Source of the DNA: Thermoplasmata archaeon
GTDB taxonomy: Archaea > Thermoplasmatota > Penumbrarchaeia > Penumbrarchaeales > EX4484-36
Reading direction: 5' to 3'
DNA: 10,722 nucleotides
NCBI GenBank assembly: GCA_021160765.1
Contig: JAGHBW010000151.1
Location: forward strand, 1-10,722
The notes beneath the pieces were generated by a model, which was given only the letters and a program-made list of their open reading frames with translations, did not search any database and had not been told where the DNA came from. The number at the start of each line of letters is the position of its first letter. Position 1 is the first letter of the stretch. The translations under genes and the position numbers were made by a program. Below, piece after piece: positions 1 through 7,868 of this stretch.

Positions 1-3000
1 GGGGAGGGGGTGGTGGAGGGGGAATGGGTATTGATTCCTCCTCACCCTCCTCTGCCTTCCTGGCCTCCCCTTCTCCCACTACACCCTCCTGAGGCTCTCC
101 TCCCTGAACAGGTGCAGTCTCCGATGAGGGATACACCTGACCTTCCTGAGATTCCACCCCTTCCTGAATAGGTGGCGCTGATGGATACTGATACGGGGAG
201 GGCTCTTCTTGTTCATACGTAGAAGCGGGTTGGGGAGCGGCGGGAGGCTTTCCTTCCTCAACAACCTCTGCAGCCTCCTCCGGAAGGGGGAAACCCTCCT
301 GGTCCTGTGCTGGGGGAAGAGGTGCAGAGGTTTGGACCGGTGCGGGAAGCTCTTGAGACGACTCAACCCCTCCTAAAGATGGCTCAATCCCGCCCACACC
401 CGGTACGGCGCTCTGCATGGTCAGAAGCTTTTCATTCCATTTTCGCTTGAGGAAGAAGTTCAACAAGGCCAGCCCAACACCCACCACCACAAGAAGAGCA
501 ATAAGAGCTATGGAGGGGGAAGTGTTGACGAGACCTGCACCTGGCCTGGATGAGCTCTTTGTGGGGTCAGTTCCGGCAAGGTACTCCCTCAAGTTCGTGT
601 AACCGTCCCCATCCTTGTCCTTATCTGAATCCGGAACCTCCGGGTCCAGCCCCCATTCAATCTCGTATCCATCGGGTATCCCATCACCGTCAGTATCCCT
701 CTGGTACGGGTCCGTGGGCGGGGCAGCCTCCACCCGGATTCTTACCCTCTCCTTCACAGTGTAGAAGGAGTCTTTAACCGTCACCTGTATTGTGTGTATA
801 CCTGGAGAGAGGGGACCAACCTCCGCATTCTCCCCCTCACCAACAACCCCCCCATCCACGCTCCAGGTTATGCTCAGAGTGTCGTTGTTCCCATCTCTGT
901 CCGCAACAGAGCATTTAAGCATAACCGTCTGGTTGTCCAGGAAGCTTTCACCGTTCGCCGGCGAGAGTATTGACACCTCTGGAGGGTTGTCAACGTGGAT
1001 TACGTATTCGGGGGTGTAAGATTCATGTCCCACAAGGTCTTTTGCGCAGAACTGTATGAGGTTCTGCCCCGTTCTGGATAGACTAATGGTGACCTGGGCG
1101 TGAAAAACCCCATAGGAGTCCATGACCCCCGGGAGGGGTGTCCAGGAGGTGTAGTGGTCAGGTCCCATCCTGCTGTAGCGGTACATTACAGTGGATTCGT
1201 TGACCCCCGAACCAGGTCCATCGCTCACCTTTATCTTGACTGTTACAGTAGTCTCTCCCAACCACTCCTCCCCAGGGTAGAAATCAAAAAAGGTTGGCCC
1301 CTCCGAGTCCACCCAGACATTGTAGGAGGGACTTATGGTAGGGGGATTTCCAGCCACATCTCTCGCCCTGAAGCGTATAAGGTTCCTCTTACCCTCCCGA
1401 AGAGTGGGGGTGACCTGAACCTGTAGCGTCTCCTTTCTCTCGTACGCCCCTGCCGCCTTCCAGCTGCTCCATGTCCTTCCCCCATCCGTTGAAATGGAGT
1501 ACTCCACAGAAGGTCCGTCCACCTTTGTGTCCGGGTCGCTGATCTCAACAACCACCTGAGGGCTCTTCGTGGTGACCCAGAGGCTCTCCTCCGGTTGAAT
1601 AAGTTTGAACTCCACCTCAGAAAGATCCACGGTGAAATTGGTATATGTCACCTCACCAACGTTCCCCACCTTGTCCACTGCACCAACACCGACCTGAAGC
1701 CTCCCTAAGGGTGCATCCTCCAGCCTGTATCGCTTGGTCTCAGGGTCTGATACTGTTATGGTTAGAACCCCTAACCGGTGCTTTATGATTATCACATAAT
1801 GGCTTATGCCGGAGCCGTCCTCTTCCTCCTCCTCCCACGTTATAAATATCTCTCTGTCGTCGTCGTACTCCGTGCGGGTGGAGTTGAAATAGTCATCGTG
1901 GACCTTCACGTTGAAGGGCGGTGGTGGGGGAGAGTTGTCAACCTTAAAGGAGACCTCTATTGGCGCCATGATCAGGGAGATTTCTGGGATCCCCTCTACT
2001 CCGAAGTGAAGATTCCATATCATATCCTCCTCAGGCGCTCTGGTGACGATGTTAACCCTCCTTCCGGAAGAGGAGTTGTCCCACCACCTTCTCCCCCTGT
2101 TGTCCTCAAGATAAACGGAGAAGACCTCATTCGGTGGGGAGTAAACGGTCATATTGTAATAAAGAGAGAGACCCGTCAGGTTCACCAGCTCTCCCCCCTT
2201 CACAAAATCCCCACTCTCAAGTTTGCCCTGAACTGAACCTTTGAAGGAGGGCACACCAGAAACCACAACCCTGCTTATAACATAGGCCATATCCAAGTAG
2301 TATCTGCTAACAGGCAGTGCTGTTATGGGCTTAATGTCCACGGTGATGTTGATATACCCGTTCTGGGGGAAAGTAAAGGATATCTGGAACGCTATTGTCA
2401 GCCGTGCTATGTACTGCCCAAGGCTTCTAACAATGCACTCATCCTCCACCAGGCTCATATACCCCCGGGGGTCGTTTATGGATATTGTACCGTTGGCGCC
2501 GTCATACACGATCACCGGGGCACCAGTGAAGTTCCCGAACTGAACGAACACCTCGGAGATGTCCTCCCAGCCGCCATCGTCCTTCACCTCCAAAACCATG
2601 TGATATGTACGGTATTTGGCAAAGAGCATCTTTCCCGTGTTTCCGTCTCCATTGGTGATCTCAAAGTAGTTCACATAACTCTTAAACTTGGTGAAGATGA
2701 TCGCAAGTTTGTTTTGAATATTACCAGAGTTTGCACAGTAAACGGTGCCAACAGTGCCGGAGTGGTCCTCAATCCCGACGTAAGCTCTGTTCCCGTTGGA
2801 GTACCAGCTGTAGCTGGCGTCCACATCGCGGTACTGCATTTTTATGAGCCCACCCTCGTATATGATCACCTCGTAATTCTGATCGTAATTTGTAACCCAT
2901 TCAATAGCCACATATTTAGCCCCATTGCTGGTAGAGACGGTGTAATATGTTCCGCTGTTGGTTCCATAATATGATGAGTCGGAGCAGGAGTAAACCGCTA

Positions 3001-3367
3001 TCACAGCGTTGGGGGCATATGATGATGGTATCCTAACACCGCCATAATAGGAAGAGAAGGCCTGAAAGCTGATGAATCCGTAGGAGGAGACGTACAATTT
3101 ATTGTAGCTCCTGCCGTAAAATGGGACGGAGAATGGAAGGCTTATGGTGGCAGGATTACCGGCAGAGGTGAAGGTCAGTTTGGTACCGGAACTTTTCACA
3201 TCCAGCCAATTGTACTCTACAGTGGGAGCAGGAGGTTTGCTGTCCACCCAGAAGTATCCAAAGCTGTCCTCCTTATCGGCTCTCCTCCCCTCCCCCCACT
3301 CTATTTGAGGGAGAAGAAGCGTCAGTACAAGAGACGCAAGGACTGTAGCCAGAAGAATTCTTCTCAT
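1..3367 (-). CDS. Large membrane-anchored surface protein, nidogen-like/FN3/Ig/PKD domains, TSP3 stalk, long Pro/Glu-rich cytoplasmic tail (C-terminus cut by window edge)
   Basis: The frame is open from an ATG at 3367 to the left edge (1122 codons, no stop seen), so the protein is incomplete. Residues 1-26 form a signal peptide (MRRILLATV start, hydrophobic core). Residues about 50-228 resemble nidogen-like beta domains: PFYGRSYNKLYVSSYGFISF, then an Ala-Pro-Asn-Ala-Val-Ile-Ala strand and a V-x-I-E-W strand. Residues about 229-480 are beta-rich and unrecognised. Next come an FN3-like unit (483-582), two Ig-like units (583-687, 688-792), a PKD-like unit (795-882), an aspartate-rich thrombospondin-3-like stalk (891-935, DTDGDGIPDGYE and DKDGDGYTNL) and a membrane helix (951-973) followed by KRKW. 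The tail from 974 is cytoplasmic by topology and rich in Pro, Glu and Gln. Several N-glycosylation sequons are present. The ATG is preceded by GGTGGTG with 6-nt spacing. I infer a surface adhesion or envelope role; no enzyme motif was seen and no exact function can be named. Confidence 0.88.
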   Translation of the reverse strand, partial: MRRILLATVLASLVLTLLLPQIEWGEGRRADKEDSFGYFWVDSKPPAPTVEYNWLDVKSSGTKLTFTSAGNPATISLPFSVPFYGRSYNKLYVSSYGFISFQAFSSYYGGVRIPSSYAPNAVIAVYSCSDSSYYGTNSGTYYTVSTSNGAKYVAIEWVTNYDQNYEVIIYEGGLIKMQYRDVDASYSWYSNGNRAYVGIEDHSGTVGTVYCANSGNIQNKLAIIFTKFKSYVNYFEITNGDGNTGKMLFAKYRTYHMVLEVKDDGGWEDISEVFVQFGNFTGAPVIVYDGANGTISINDPRGYMSLVEDECIVRSLGQYIARLTIAFQISFTFPQNGYINITVDIKPITALPVSRYYLDMAYVISRVVVSGVPSFKGSVQGKLESGDFVKGGELVNLTGLSLYYNMTVYSPPNEVFSVYLEDNRGRRWWDNSSSGRRVNIVTRAPEEDMIWNLHFGVEGIPEISLIMAPIEVSFKVDNSPPPPPFNVKVHDDYFNSTRTEYDDDREIFITWEEEEEDGSGISHYVIIIKHRLGVLTITVSDPETKRYRLEDAPLGRLQVGVGAVDKVGNVGEVTYTNFTVDLSEVEFKLIQPEESLWVTTKSPQVVVEISDPDTKVDGPSVEYSISTDGGRTWSSWKAAGAYERKETLQVQVTPTLREGKRNLIRFRARDVAGNPPTISPSYNVWVDSEGPTFFDFYPGEEWLGETTVTVKIKVSDGPGSGVNESTVMYRYSRMGPDHYTSWTPLPGVMDSYGVFHAQVTISLSRTGQNLIQFCAKDLVGHESYTPEYVIHVDNPPEVSILSPANGESFLDNQTVMLKCSVADRDGNNDTLSITWSVDGGVVGEGENAEVGPLSPGIHTIQVTVKDSFYTVKERVRIRVEAAPPTDPYQRDTDGDGIPDGYEIEWGLDPEVPDSDKDKDGDGYTNLREYLAGTDPTKSSSRPGAGLVNTSPSIALIALLVVVGVGLALLNFFLKRKWNEKLLTMQSAVPGVGGIEPSLGGVESSQELPAPVQTSAPLPPAQDQEGFPLPEEAAEVVEEGKPPAAPQPASTYEQEEPSPYQYPSAPPIQEGVESQEGQVYPSSETAPVQGGEPQEGVVGEGEARKAEEGEEESIPIPPPPPPP
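2..22 (-). repeat. Poly-proline run in the cytoplasmic tail
   Basis: Seven consecutive proline codons (residues 1116-1122) follow a strongly acidic stretch and a Pro-Ile-Pro-Ile-type spacer, and the run reaches the window edge. Poly-Pro runs are known to stall ribosomes and to need aIF5A. The run may be longer than what is visible. Confidence 0.85.
80..178 (-). repeat. Imperfect duplicated Pro-Gln-Glu-Gly segment in the tail
   Basis: Residues 1064-1076 (APPIQEGVESQEG) and 1085-1095 (APVQGGEPQEG) are similar and about 21 residues apart. At the DNA level ctgaataggtg and ctgaacaggtg recur. This suggests internal duplication in a low-complexity tail. The pattern is degenerate, so convergence in low-complexity sequence cannot be excluded. 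Confidence 0.55.
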
Positions 3368-3373
3368 CGTCTT

Positions 3374-3380
3374 CACCACC
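3374..3380 (-). promoter_or_regulatory. Ribosome binding site of the nidogen-like surface protein gene
   Basis: On the minus strand GGTGGTG followed by A gives a GGTGA match to the usual archaeal anti-SD complement, 6 nt before the ATG at 3367. It supports that start over two in-frame GTG codons that lie inside the site itself. Confidence 0.6.
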
Positions 3381-3430
3381 CCGGGTTCATTATTCCATCT
3401 GGGCTCTCTCCATTCTTAATTCCCTACCAG

Positions 3431-3438
3431 CATATAAG
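3431..3438 (-). promoter_or_regulatory. Candidate TATA box of the nidogen-like surface protein gene
   Basis: CTTATATG on the minus strand is centred 67 nt before the ATG at 3367. With usual archaeal spacing, transcription would start near 3407 and give a leader of about 40 nt carrying the Shine-Dalgarno site. It suggests the gene can be transcribed separately from the surface gene 113 bp upstream. Confidence 0.4.
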
Positions 3439-3480
3439 CATTCCCCATACCATCACAAGAGTAGGTGCCCCCTGGACCCT

Positions 3481-6417
3481 CTACTCCCACCACTCCCCAC
3501 CTCCCGCTCTTCTTTTCATATAATATAGGACGGAGAGGAGGAACACTGCTACAGCTATCACCGCCGCGTAGAGAAGGTAAGGGGTCCGGGAGGGGTAAGA
3601 GTTCGGGTCTCTGGGGTCTGTTCCCTCCCGATACTCCTCCAGATTGGTGTAGCCGTCGCCGTCTTCATCTCTTTCCCCATCTGGGTAGAGGGGGTCTAGA
3701 GAGTGCTCTATCTCCCACTTATCAGGCATACCATCGTTATCATCGTCTTTATCCTCGTTGTCCCCCACACCGTCACCATCTGTGTCCCTCCACTCATTGG
3801 GGTCGTTGGGAAATGCGTCCACAGGGTCCGGATGACCGTCCCCATCCGAATCAGGTGCCATAGAAATGGGAAGTGTTGTGAAGTTCCAAAGGTAGTTCTT
3901 CGCTGAAAGACCATTTCTTCCCTTCAAACCACCATTTATCTCAACTACGTATGTCTCAGAGTAGTTCAGCCCCTTGGGGTGTATTATAAGCACTGAAAGG
4001 TTGCTGTCGTAGGTGTAAGTGAAGGGGACCTCACCTCCACCTTCCACCATAATCCTAATACCGGTCATCACCGTTAACGTGTCAATCCACGTGGAGAATT
4101 GAATTGATATAACTGTGTCTGGTGAGACCATCGTCCCGGTGGGTTGATAGTCCACAACCTCTGGTCCTTCATTATCCGCCCTTACACGGAACATGAAGAC
4201 GGCGTCTGATGGCGCGCCCACACCCCTCCCATCAAGCCTCATCCCCTTCAAAGATGCCACTTCTGAGGATATGGTGAGGGTACAGTCTGAAAGGGGGGGA
4301 AGTAGCGTTAACGGATCCACAATAAGGGTGATTCCGTCATCAAGGAGCGTGATAGAGGGAGTTAGTTTCTCGCTACCGACAACAAGGGAGACGCTGGTGG
4401 GACCTATACTGCTTCTGTTCACCTCCTCGGAAAAGACAACTCTGAACACTGTCCTGAGATCTATACTCTGAGAACCGGGGGAGGGGATTACCGTTGAAAT
4501 CTTCAGATACTCCTCCTGGGTTGGAGAGGGATGAAATACTGTAACTGGAGGGAACGCCCTCTCAACAGGTGGGTTAGCCCCATCTCTGGCAATCACCTTC
4601 ACCAGGTAGGTCCCGTTGGGAAGCTGCGAGGTGTCCCACGTGTAGTTAATTAGGCCAGTTTCACCCTCGCTGAGGTTCTGCAACACCTCTCCCCCGGGGG
4701 GAAGACCCCCACCATATAACCTCAACGTCACAGAAGCGTTGTCATCTGGGTCAAACACACTGAATATGAGGTTCACCCGTCTGTCCACTGTGACCTCCTC
4801 CCTTGGGGAGATGATCTCTACTCTCGGAGGTGCGTTGATGGGGGTTTTAAAGGAGACCTCCTGAGAGAGGTTCACCGCACCTGAGGAATCCTCCACAGCA
4901 ACCTTCACATAGTATGTCGTGTTCATTGTGAGACCCTCAACCCTGAACTCCGTCTGATTTCTTAACGTGATTTCAGTCCATTTGGACCCCTCATCAGGCA
5001 CAAATCCTTCCTCCTCACTCAAATAAATCACGTATCTTTTAAAGTCCAGTGCATCTGATCTCTCCCATTCCACCGTTGCAGCGTTCCAGACAACATCCCT
5101 CACAGACACCTCCGGTGCCCTTGGAGGTGTGTTCCTCTGTGCGGGGTATGTGTTGAAGTATACGTCGTAGTTCTCCGGAACGGGGATTGAGGGGTTCGGG
5201 TCGTCTCTCGCATCAATCCAGAAGAGGGAGGGTGTCCCTTTAACAAGAAATGCGTTTGTATCCCCCCTCTCCATCATTGAGTAGGTGTACTCCGGGTCAT
5301 GGGGCCTAACACCCATGGTTATTGTCCAGTCCATTATCCTAACGTCACGGACCTCCGAACCCACCCTGTCGGTCCATCCACCCTTGATGAGGTGATCAAC
5401 GTCTACTCCCTCCGCCCAGAATATATAGATGTTCCCCTGAGAATCCGACACTATTGAAGGATCCGCCTGATAGGTGACGTTGGCCCACGGGGAGCGAACG
5501 GTGTAAGGTCCCAGAAGAACACCATCGGGGTACTGAACAAGGTATTTTACTGTGGTGTAGCTGTAGTTCTCTTCCTCATATGCAAGGAGGAGGTTCCCGA
5601 AGGAGTCCGCGTACGCGTAGGGATCGTACACACTGCCGTGCTGTGGAGAATTAACCAGAATAAGCTCATGACCCCTCCCTTCGCTCAGATTCTCCCCACG
5701 GAGCCTCAGCTCATATATGGCGGATTTTCCCCCATTATCCACTCCAACCCATAGAAGATAAAGAGTTGAGCCGTCTGTAGTTGAGAATAGAGAGCTCTTA
5801 TCACCCTCAACCGAATCAACTCTTTCAGGCTCACTGAAGGTGCCGTTGTCAAGGAGGCGGGAGAGGAGTACCTCAACCCCACTATCCCCCTCCTGGAGCC
5901 AAGCAACCCACACCACTCCCCTGACCGTTGAAGCCACCACCTCTGTCTGGTTTCCTTGAGGCCCGCCGATCGGCTTTGAGGCGCTCCAGTTCTCCCCCCC
6001 ATTCTCCGAGATGGAGTAGTAAATCCTCCAGGGGCCCTCTCTTGAGTCCTGCCATAAGACATATAGTGTGCCGTTTTCAGCAAAGGCAATTGCCGGGTCC
6101 CTGTGAGAGTACAACCCTGTGGGGTCGTCTACTACGTTTACATCGTTGTTGTTCATACTCCCATCCCCCCACACTCTCCCCCCATCAAAGGATCTGGAGA
6201 AAAATATGCTCCAATACCCCTCCCTATTGTCCTCCCACACCGCATAGATATATCCCTCCTCCGTGAGGGCCCAGCTGACTTTTTGCTGGTCAAAGAAGGA
6301 CTCGTCGTCGTTAACCCTCACATCCTTTGTTCCTATCAACCGGTCCTCACCGACGCTTAGGGGTAGAAAGGTCACCAGAAGTAGAGCCACCAGAAAAAGT
6401 GTGGATATAGATCTCAT
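3481..6417 (-). CDS. Membrane-anchored surface protein with N-terminal BNR-type beta-propeller, FN3/Ig-like/Big_5-like domains and TSP3 stalk
   Basis: 978 residues from the ATG at 6417. Signal peptide 1-23 (MRSISTLFLVALLLV core). Seven blade-like repeats start near residues 55, 116, 167, 217, 274, 328 and 394, with a core like IYAVWEDNREG. The first two end in Asp-box motifs, SFDGGRVW (76-83) and SENGGENW (137-144). An FN3-like unit (431-526), an Ig/cadherin-like unit (529-628), two Big_5-like units (638-745, 751-848), an aspartate-rich thrombospondin-3-like stalk (856-935) and a membrane helix (946-966) follow. The helix precedes KRR and a tail of about ten residues. About a dozen or more sequons suggest glycosylation. 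The sialidase catalytic arginine/tyrosine set was not identified, so the propeller is probably a binding or scaffold domain. The frame stays open upstream to 6492 from a TTG, but that stretch is the AT-rich promoter and would bury the signal peptide. Confidence 0.9.
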   Translation of the reverse strand: MRSISTLFLVALLLVTFLPLSVGEDRLIGTKDVRVNDDESFFDQQKVSWALTEEGYIYAVWEDNREGYWSIFFSRSFDGGRVWGDGSMNNNDVNVVDDPTGLYSHRDPAIAFAENGTLYVLWQDSREGPWRIYYSISENGGENWSASKPIGGPQGNQTEVVASTVRGVVWVAWLQEGDSGVEVLLSRLLDNGTFSEPERVDSVEGDKSSLFSTTDGSTLYLLWVGVDNGGKSAIYELRLRGENLSEGRGHELILVNSPQHGSVYDPYAYADSFGNLLLAYEEENYSYTTVKYLVQYPDGVLLGPYTVRSPWANVTYQADPSIVSDSQGNIYIFWAEGVDVDHLIKGGWTDRVGSEVRDVRIMDWTITMGVRPHDPEYTYSMMERGDTNAFLVKGTPSLFWIDARDDPNPSIPVPENYDVYFNTYPAQRNTPPRAPEVSVRDVVWNAATVEWERSDALDFKRYVIYLSEEEGFVPDEGSKWTEITLRNQTEFRVEGLTMNTTYYVKVAVEDSSGAVNLSQEVSFKTPINAPPRVEIISPREEVTVDRRVNLIFSVFDPDDNASVTLRLYGGGLPPGGEVLQNLSEGETGLINYTWDTSQLPNGTYLVKVIARDGANPPVERAFPPVTVFHPSPTQEEYLKISTVIPSPGSQSIDLRTVFRVVFSEEVNRSSIGPTSVSLVVGSEKLTPSITLLDDGITLIVDPLTLLPPLSDCTLTISSEVASLKGMRLDGRGVGAPSDAVFMFRVRADNEGPEVVDYQPTGTMVSPDTVISIQFSTWIDTLTVMTGIRIMVEGGGEVPFTYTYDSNLSVLIIHPKGLNYSETYVVEINGGLKGRNGLSAKNYLWNFTTLPISMAPDSDGDGHPDPVDAFPNDPNEWRDTDGDGVGDNEDKDDDNDGMPDKWEIEHSLDPLYPDGERDEDGDGYTNLEEYREGTDPRDPNSYPSRTPYLLYAAVIAVAVFLLSVLYYMKRRAGGGEWWE

Positions 6418-6440
6418 AAATGGAACTAATTTAACTGGGC

Positions 6441-6452
6441 CTTTAAATTTTA
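6441..6452 (-). promoter_or_regulatory. TATA box of the propeller surface protein gene, leaderless geometry
   Basis: TAAAATTTAAAG on the minus strand is centred about 29 nt before the ATG at 6417. No Shine-Dalgarno match lies between them, as expected for a leaderless archaeal transcript. This supports 6417 as the start. Confidence 0.6.
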
Positions 6453-6490
6453 CTGTTACACGTGAGATAATAATACGTAAAATAAACCAC

Positions 6491-6500
6491 AAATTTCATA
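6491..6500 (+). promoter_or_regulatory. Candidate TATA box of pan
   Basis: aaatttcata lies about 46 nt before the pan ATG, which would give a leader of about 20 nt. An aagga at 6527-6531, 10 nt before the ATG, could serve as a weak ribosome binding site. A second AT-rich stretch at 6465-6486 is an alternative box. Confidence 0.35.
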
Positions 6501-6541
6501 TTCCACCTGGAAATGAGAGTATCTTCAAGGAAAAGAATGTG

Positions 6542-7819
6542 ATGACGATGAAGAAGAATGAAAAAAAGGAGACGGATGATTTCCGCCTGTATGGTGCAAA
6601 AAGTATAAGGGACCTGTCATCTGGTCTGGATGATATTGAGGAGGGGGATGACATCTGGCTATGGGAAGAGGAGGACGAGGCCCTTTACGATTTAAGGAGG
6701 GTCAGGGAGGAGAGGGAGTATATGGAAAGGGAGATAGAACGGTTGAAGAGCCGCCTTATGTCCCTCTCCGAGGAGATCTCAAGATTGCGAAGCCCACCGC
6801 AGGTTGTGGGGACAGTGGTGGACATTCTAGATAAAGATAGGGTGATCGTATCAACCCCCGGGGGACCCACGTTTCTAGTTAAGGTTTCAGGAAGGGTTTC
6901 CTTTGAGGACCTGAAGGTGGGAACAAAGGTGGCCATGACAAGGGACAGTATGACCATAACCTCTATACTCCCACCCTCTAAGGACCCGCTTGTAGGTGCC
7001 ATGGAGGTCATTGAAAAGCCAGATGTTACCTTTGACAAGATCGGTGGGCTAAAAGAACAGATAGAGGAGCTGAAGGAGGTTGTAGAGCTCCCGCTTCTTA
7101 AACCTGAAATATTCAGGAGGGTTGGTGTTGATCCCCCAAAGGGGGTACTTCTGGCTGGCCCTCCAGGGTGCGGTAAGACAATGCTTGCCCAGGCCATAGC
7201 CAGGGAGACCTCTGCAACCTTCATTCGCCTTGTGGGTTCAGAGCTGGTTCAGAAGTACATAGGAGAGGGGGCAAGGATGGTGAGGGAGCTTTTCCAGATG
7301 GCCAGGGAAAAGGCCCCAGCGATAGTCTTCCTTGACGAGCTTGATGCCATTGCTCACAGAAGGGAAGAGGAGACCACATCAGCTGACAGGGAGGTTCAGA
7401 GGACTCTCATGCAGCTCCTGGCGGAAATGGACGGATTTGATCCCCTAAGCGACGTTCGGATTATAGCAGCAACCAACCGCCCTGAGGTCCTAGACAGGGC
7501 TATCATGCGCCCGGGGAGGATAGACAGGGTGATCTGGATACCAATGCCAGATAGGCATGCCAGAGAGGAGATCCTGAAGATATATCTAAAGAGAATGAAC
7601 CTCTCCAAGGATGTGAAGTTGGAAATACTGGCAGAGATGACCGATGGCCTTAGCGGGGCGGAGATAAAGGCCCTTTCAACAGAGGCGGGGATGATGGCCA
7701 TTAGAAAGAGGCGCTATAAGGTGCGGCTGAAGGATTTTCAGGAGGCACTTGAGAAGATAAAAAATAGGACATCCATGGGGGAGGGGGTACGGGAGGTCCC
7801 CGCTGGGATGTTCTTCTGA
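6542..7819 (+). CDS. pan: Proteasome-activating nucleotidase (PAN), AAA+ ATPase
   Basis: 425 residues, close to the usual PAN length of about 400-430. PAN is the hexameric cytoplasmic ATPase that unfolds substrates and feeds them to the archaeal 20S proteasome. Visible in order: an acidic N-terminus, a coiled coil (about 45-80), Ser-Pro-Pro at 84-86 where PAN has its hinge proline, an OB domain (about 87-145), Walker A GPPGCGKT (206-213), pore loop Tyr-Ile-Gly (239-241), Walker B FLDELD with D265/E266, sensor-1 N312 in AATN, and arginine fingers in RPGRIDR (323-329). The C-terminus is Met-Phe-Phe where a Hb-Tyr-X motif is usual. The ATG at 6542 is chosen because the frame continues upstream to 6263 only by overlapping the opposite surface gene and reading through the promoter; an ATG at 6548 is an alternative. 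The Walker and arginine-finger set makes it ATPase-competent by inspection. No proteasome subunit gene is in the window. Confidence 0.95.
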   Translation: MTMKKNEKKETDDFRLYGAKSIRDLSSGLDDIEEGDDIWLWEEEDEALYDLRRVREEREYMEREIERLKSRLMSLSEEISRLRSPPQVVGTVVDILDKDRVIVSTPGGPTFLVKVSGRVSFEDLKVGTKVAMTRDSMTITSILPPSKDPLVGAMEVIEKPDVTFDKIGGLKEQIEELKEVVELPLLKPEIFRRVGVDPPKGVLLAGPPGCGKTMLAQAIARETSATFIRLVGSELVQKYIGEGARMVRELFQMAREKAPAIVFLDELDAIAHRREEETTSADREVQRTLMQLLAEMDGFDPLSDVRIIAATNRPEVLDRAIMRPGRIDRVIWIPMPDRHAREEILKIYLKRMNLSKDVKLEILAEMTDGLSGAEIKALSTEAGMMAIRKRRYKVRLKDFQEALEKIKNRTSMGEGVREVPAGMFF

Positions 7820-7868
7820 GACCCGCCCCACACCCTGTACTGAGAATTCACCCTCTACAAAATGTGCT
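7820..7868. other. Convergent intergenic gap between pan and metG
   Basis: The two genes point at each other across 49 bp. The gap holds no clear T-tract or hairpin on either strand, so the transcripts may overlap at their 3' ends. Confidence 0.6.

Noticed and set aside
79..366. 95-codon Arg/Pro-rich minus frame near the left edge
   Set aside because: It is another frame of the same strand inside the large surface-protein tail, with an implausible Arg/His/Pro composition.
5140..6260. Calling the propeller protein a sialidase
   Set aside because: Asp-box motifs are shared by many non-enzymatic propellers, and the catalytic residues were not found.
6418..6492. Longer N-terminus of the propeller protein from a TTG at 6492
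   Set aside because: It would place 25 residues translated from the TATA region before a perfect signal peptide.
6263..6541. Upstream extension of the pan frame by 93 codons
   Set aside because: It overlaps the start and signal peptide of the opposite surface gene and reads through both promoters. The extension shows no PAN-like sequence, and the protein from 6542 already has the family's usual length.
6685..7224. 179-codon open frame antisense to pan
   Set aside because: It lies wholly opposite a well-conserved gene, is Ser/Thr/Pro-rich low-information sequence, and has no promoter or ribosome site. It is a codon-bias shadow.
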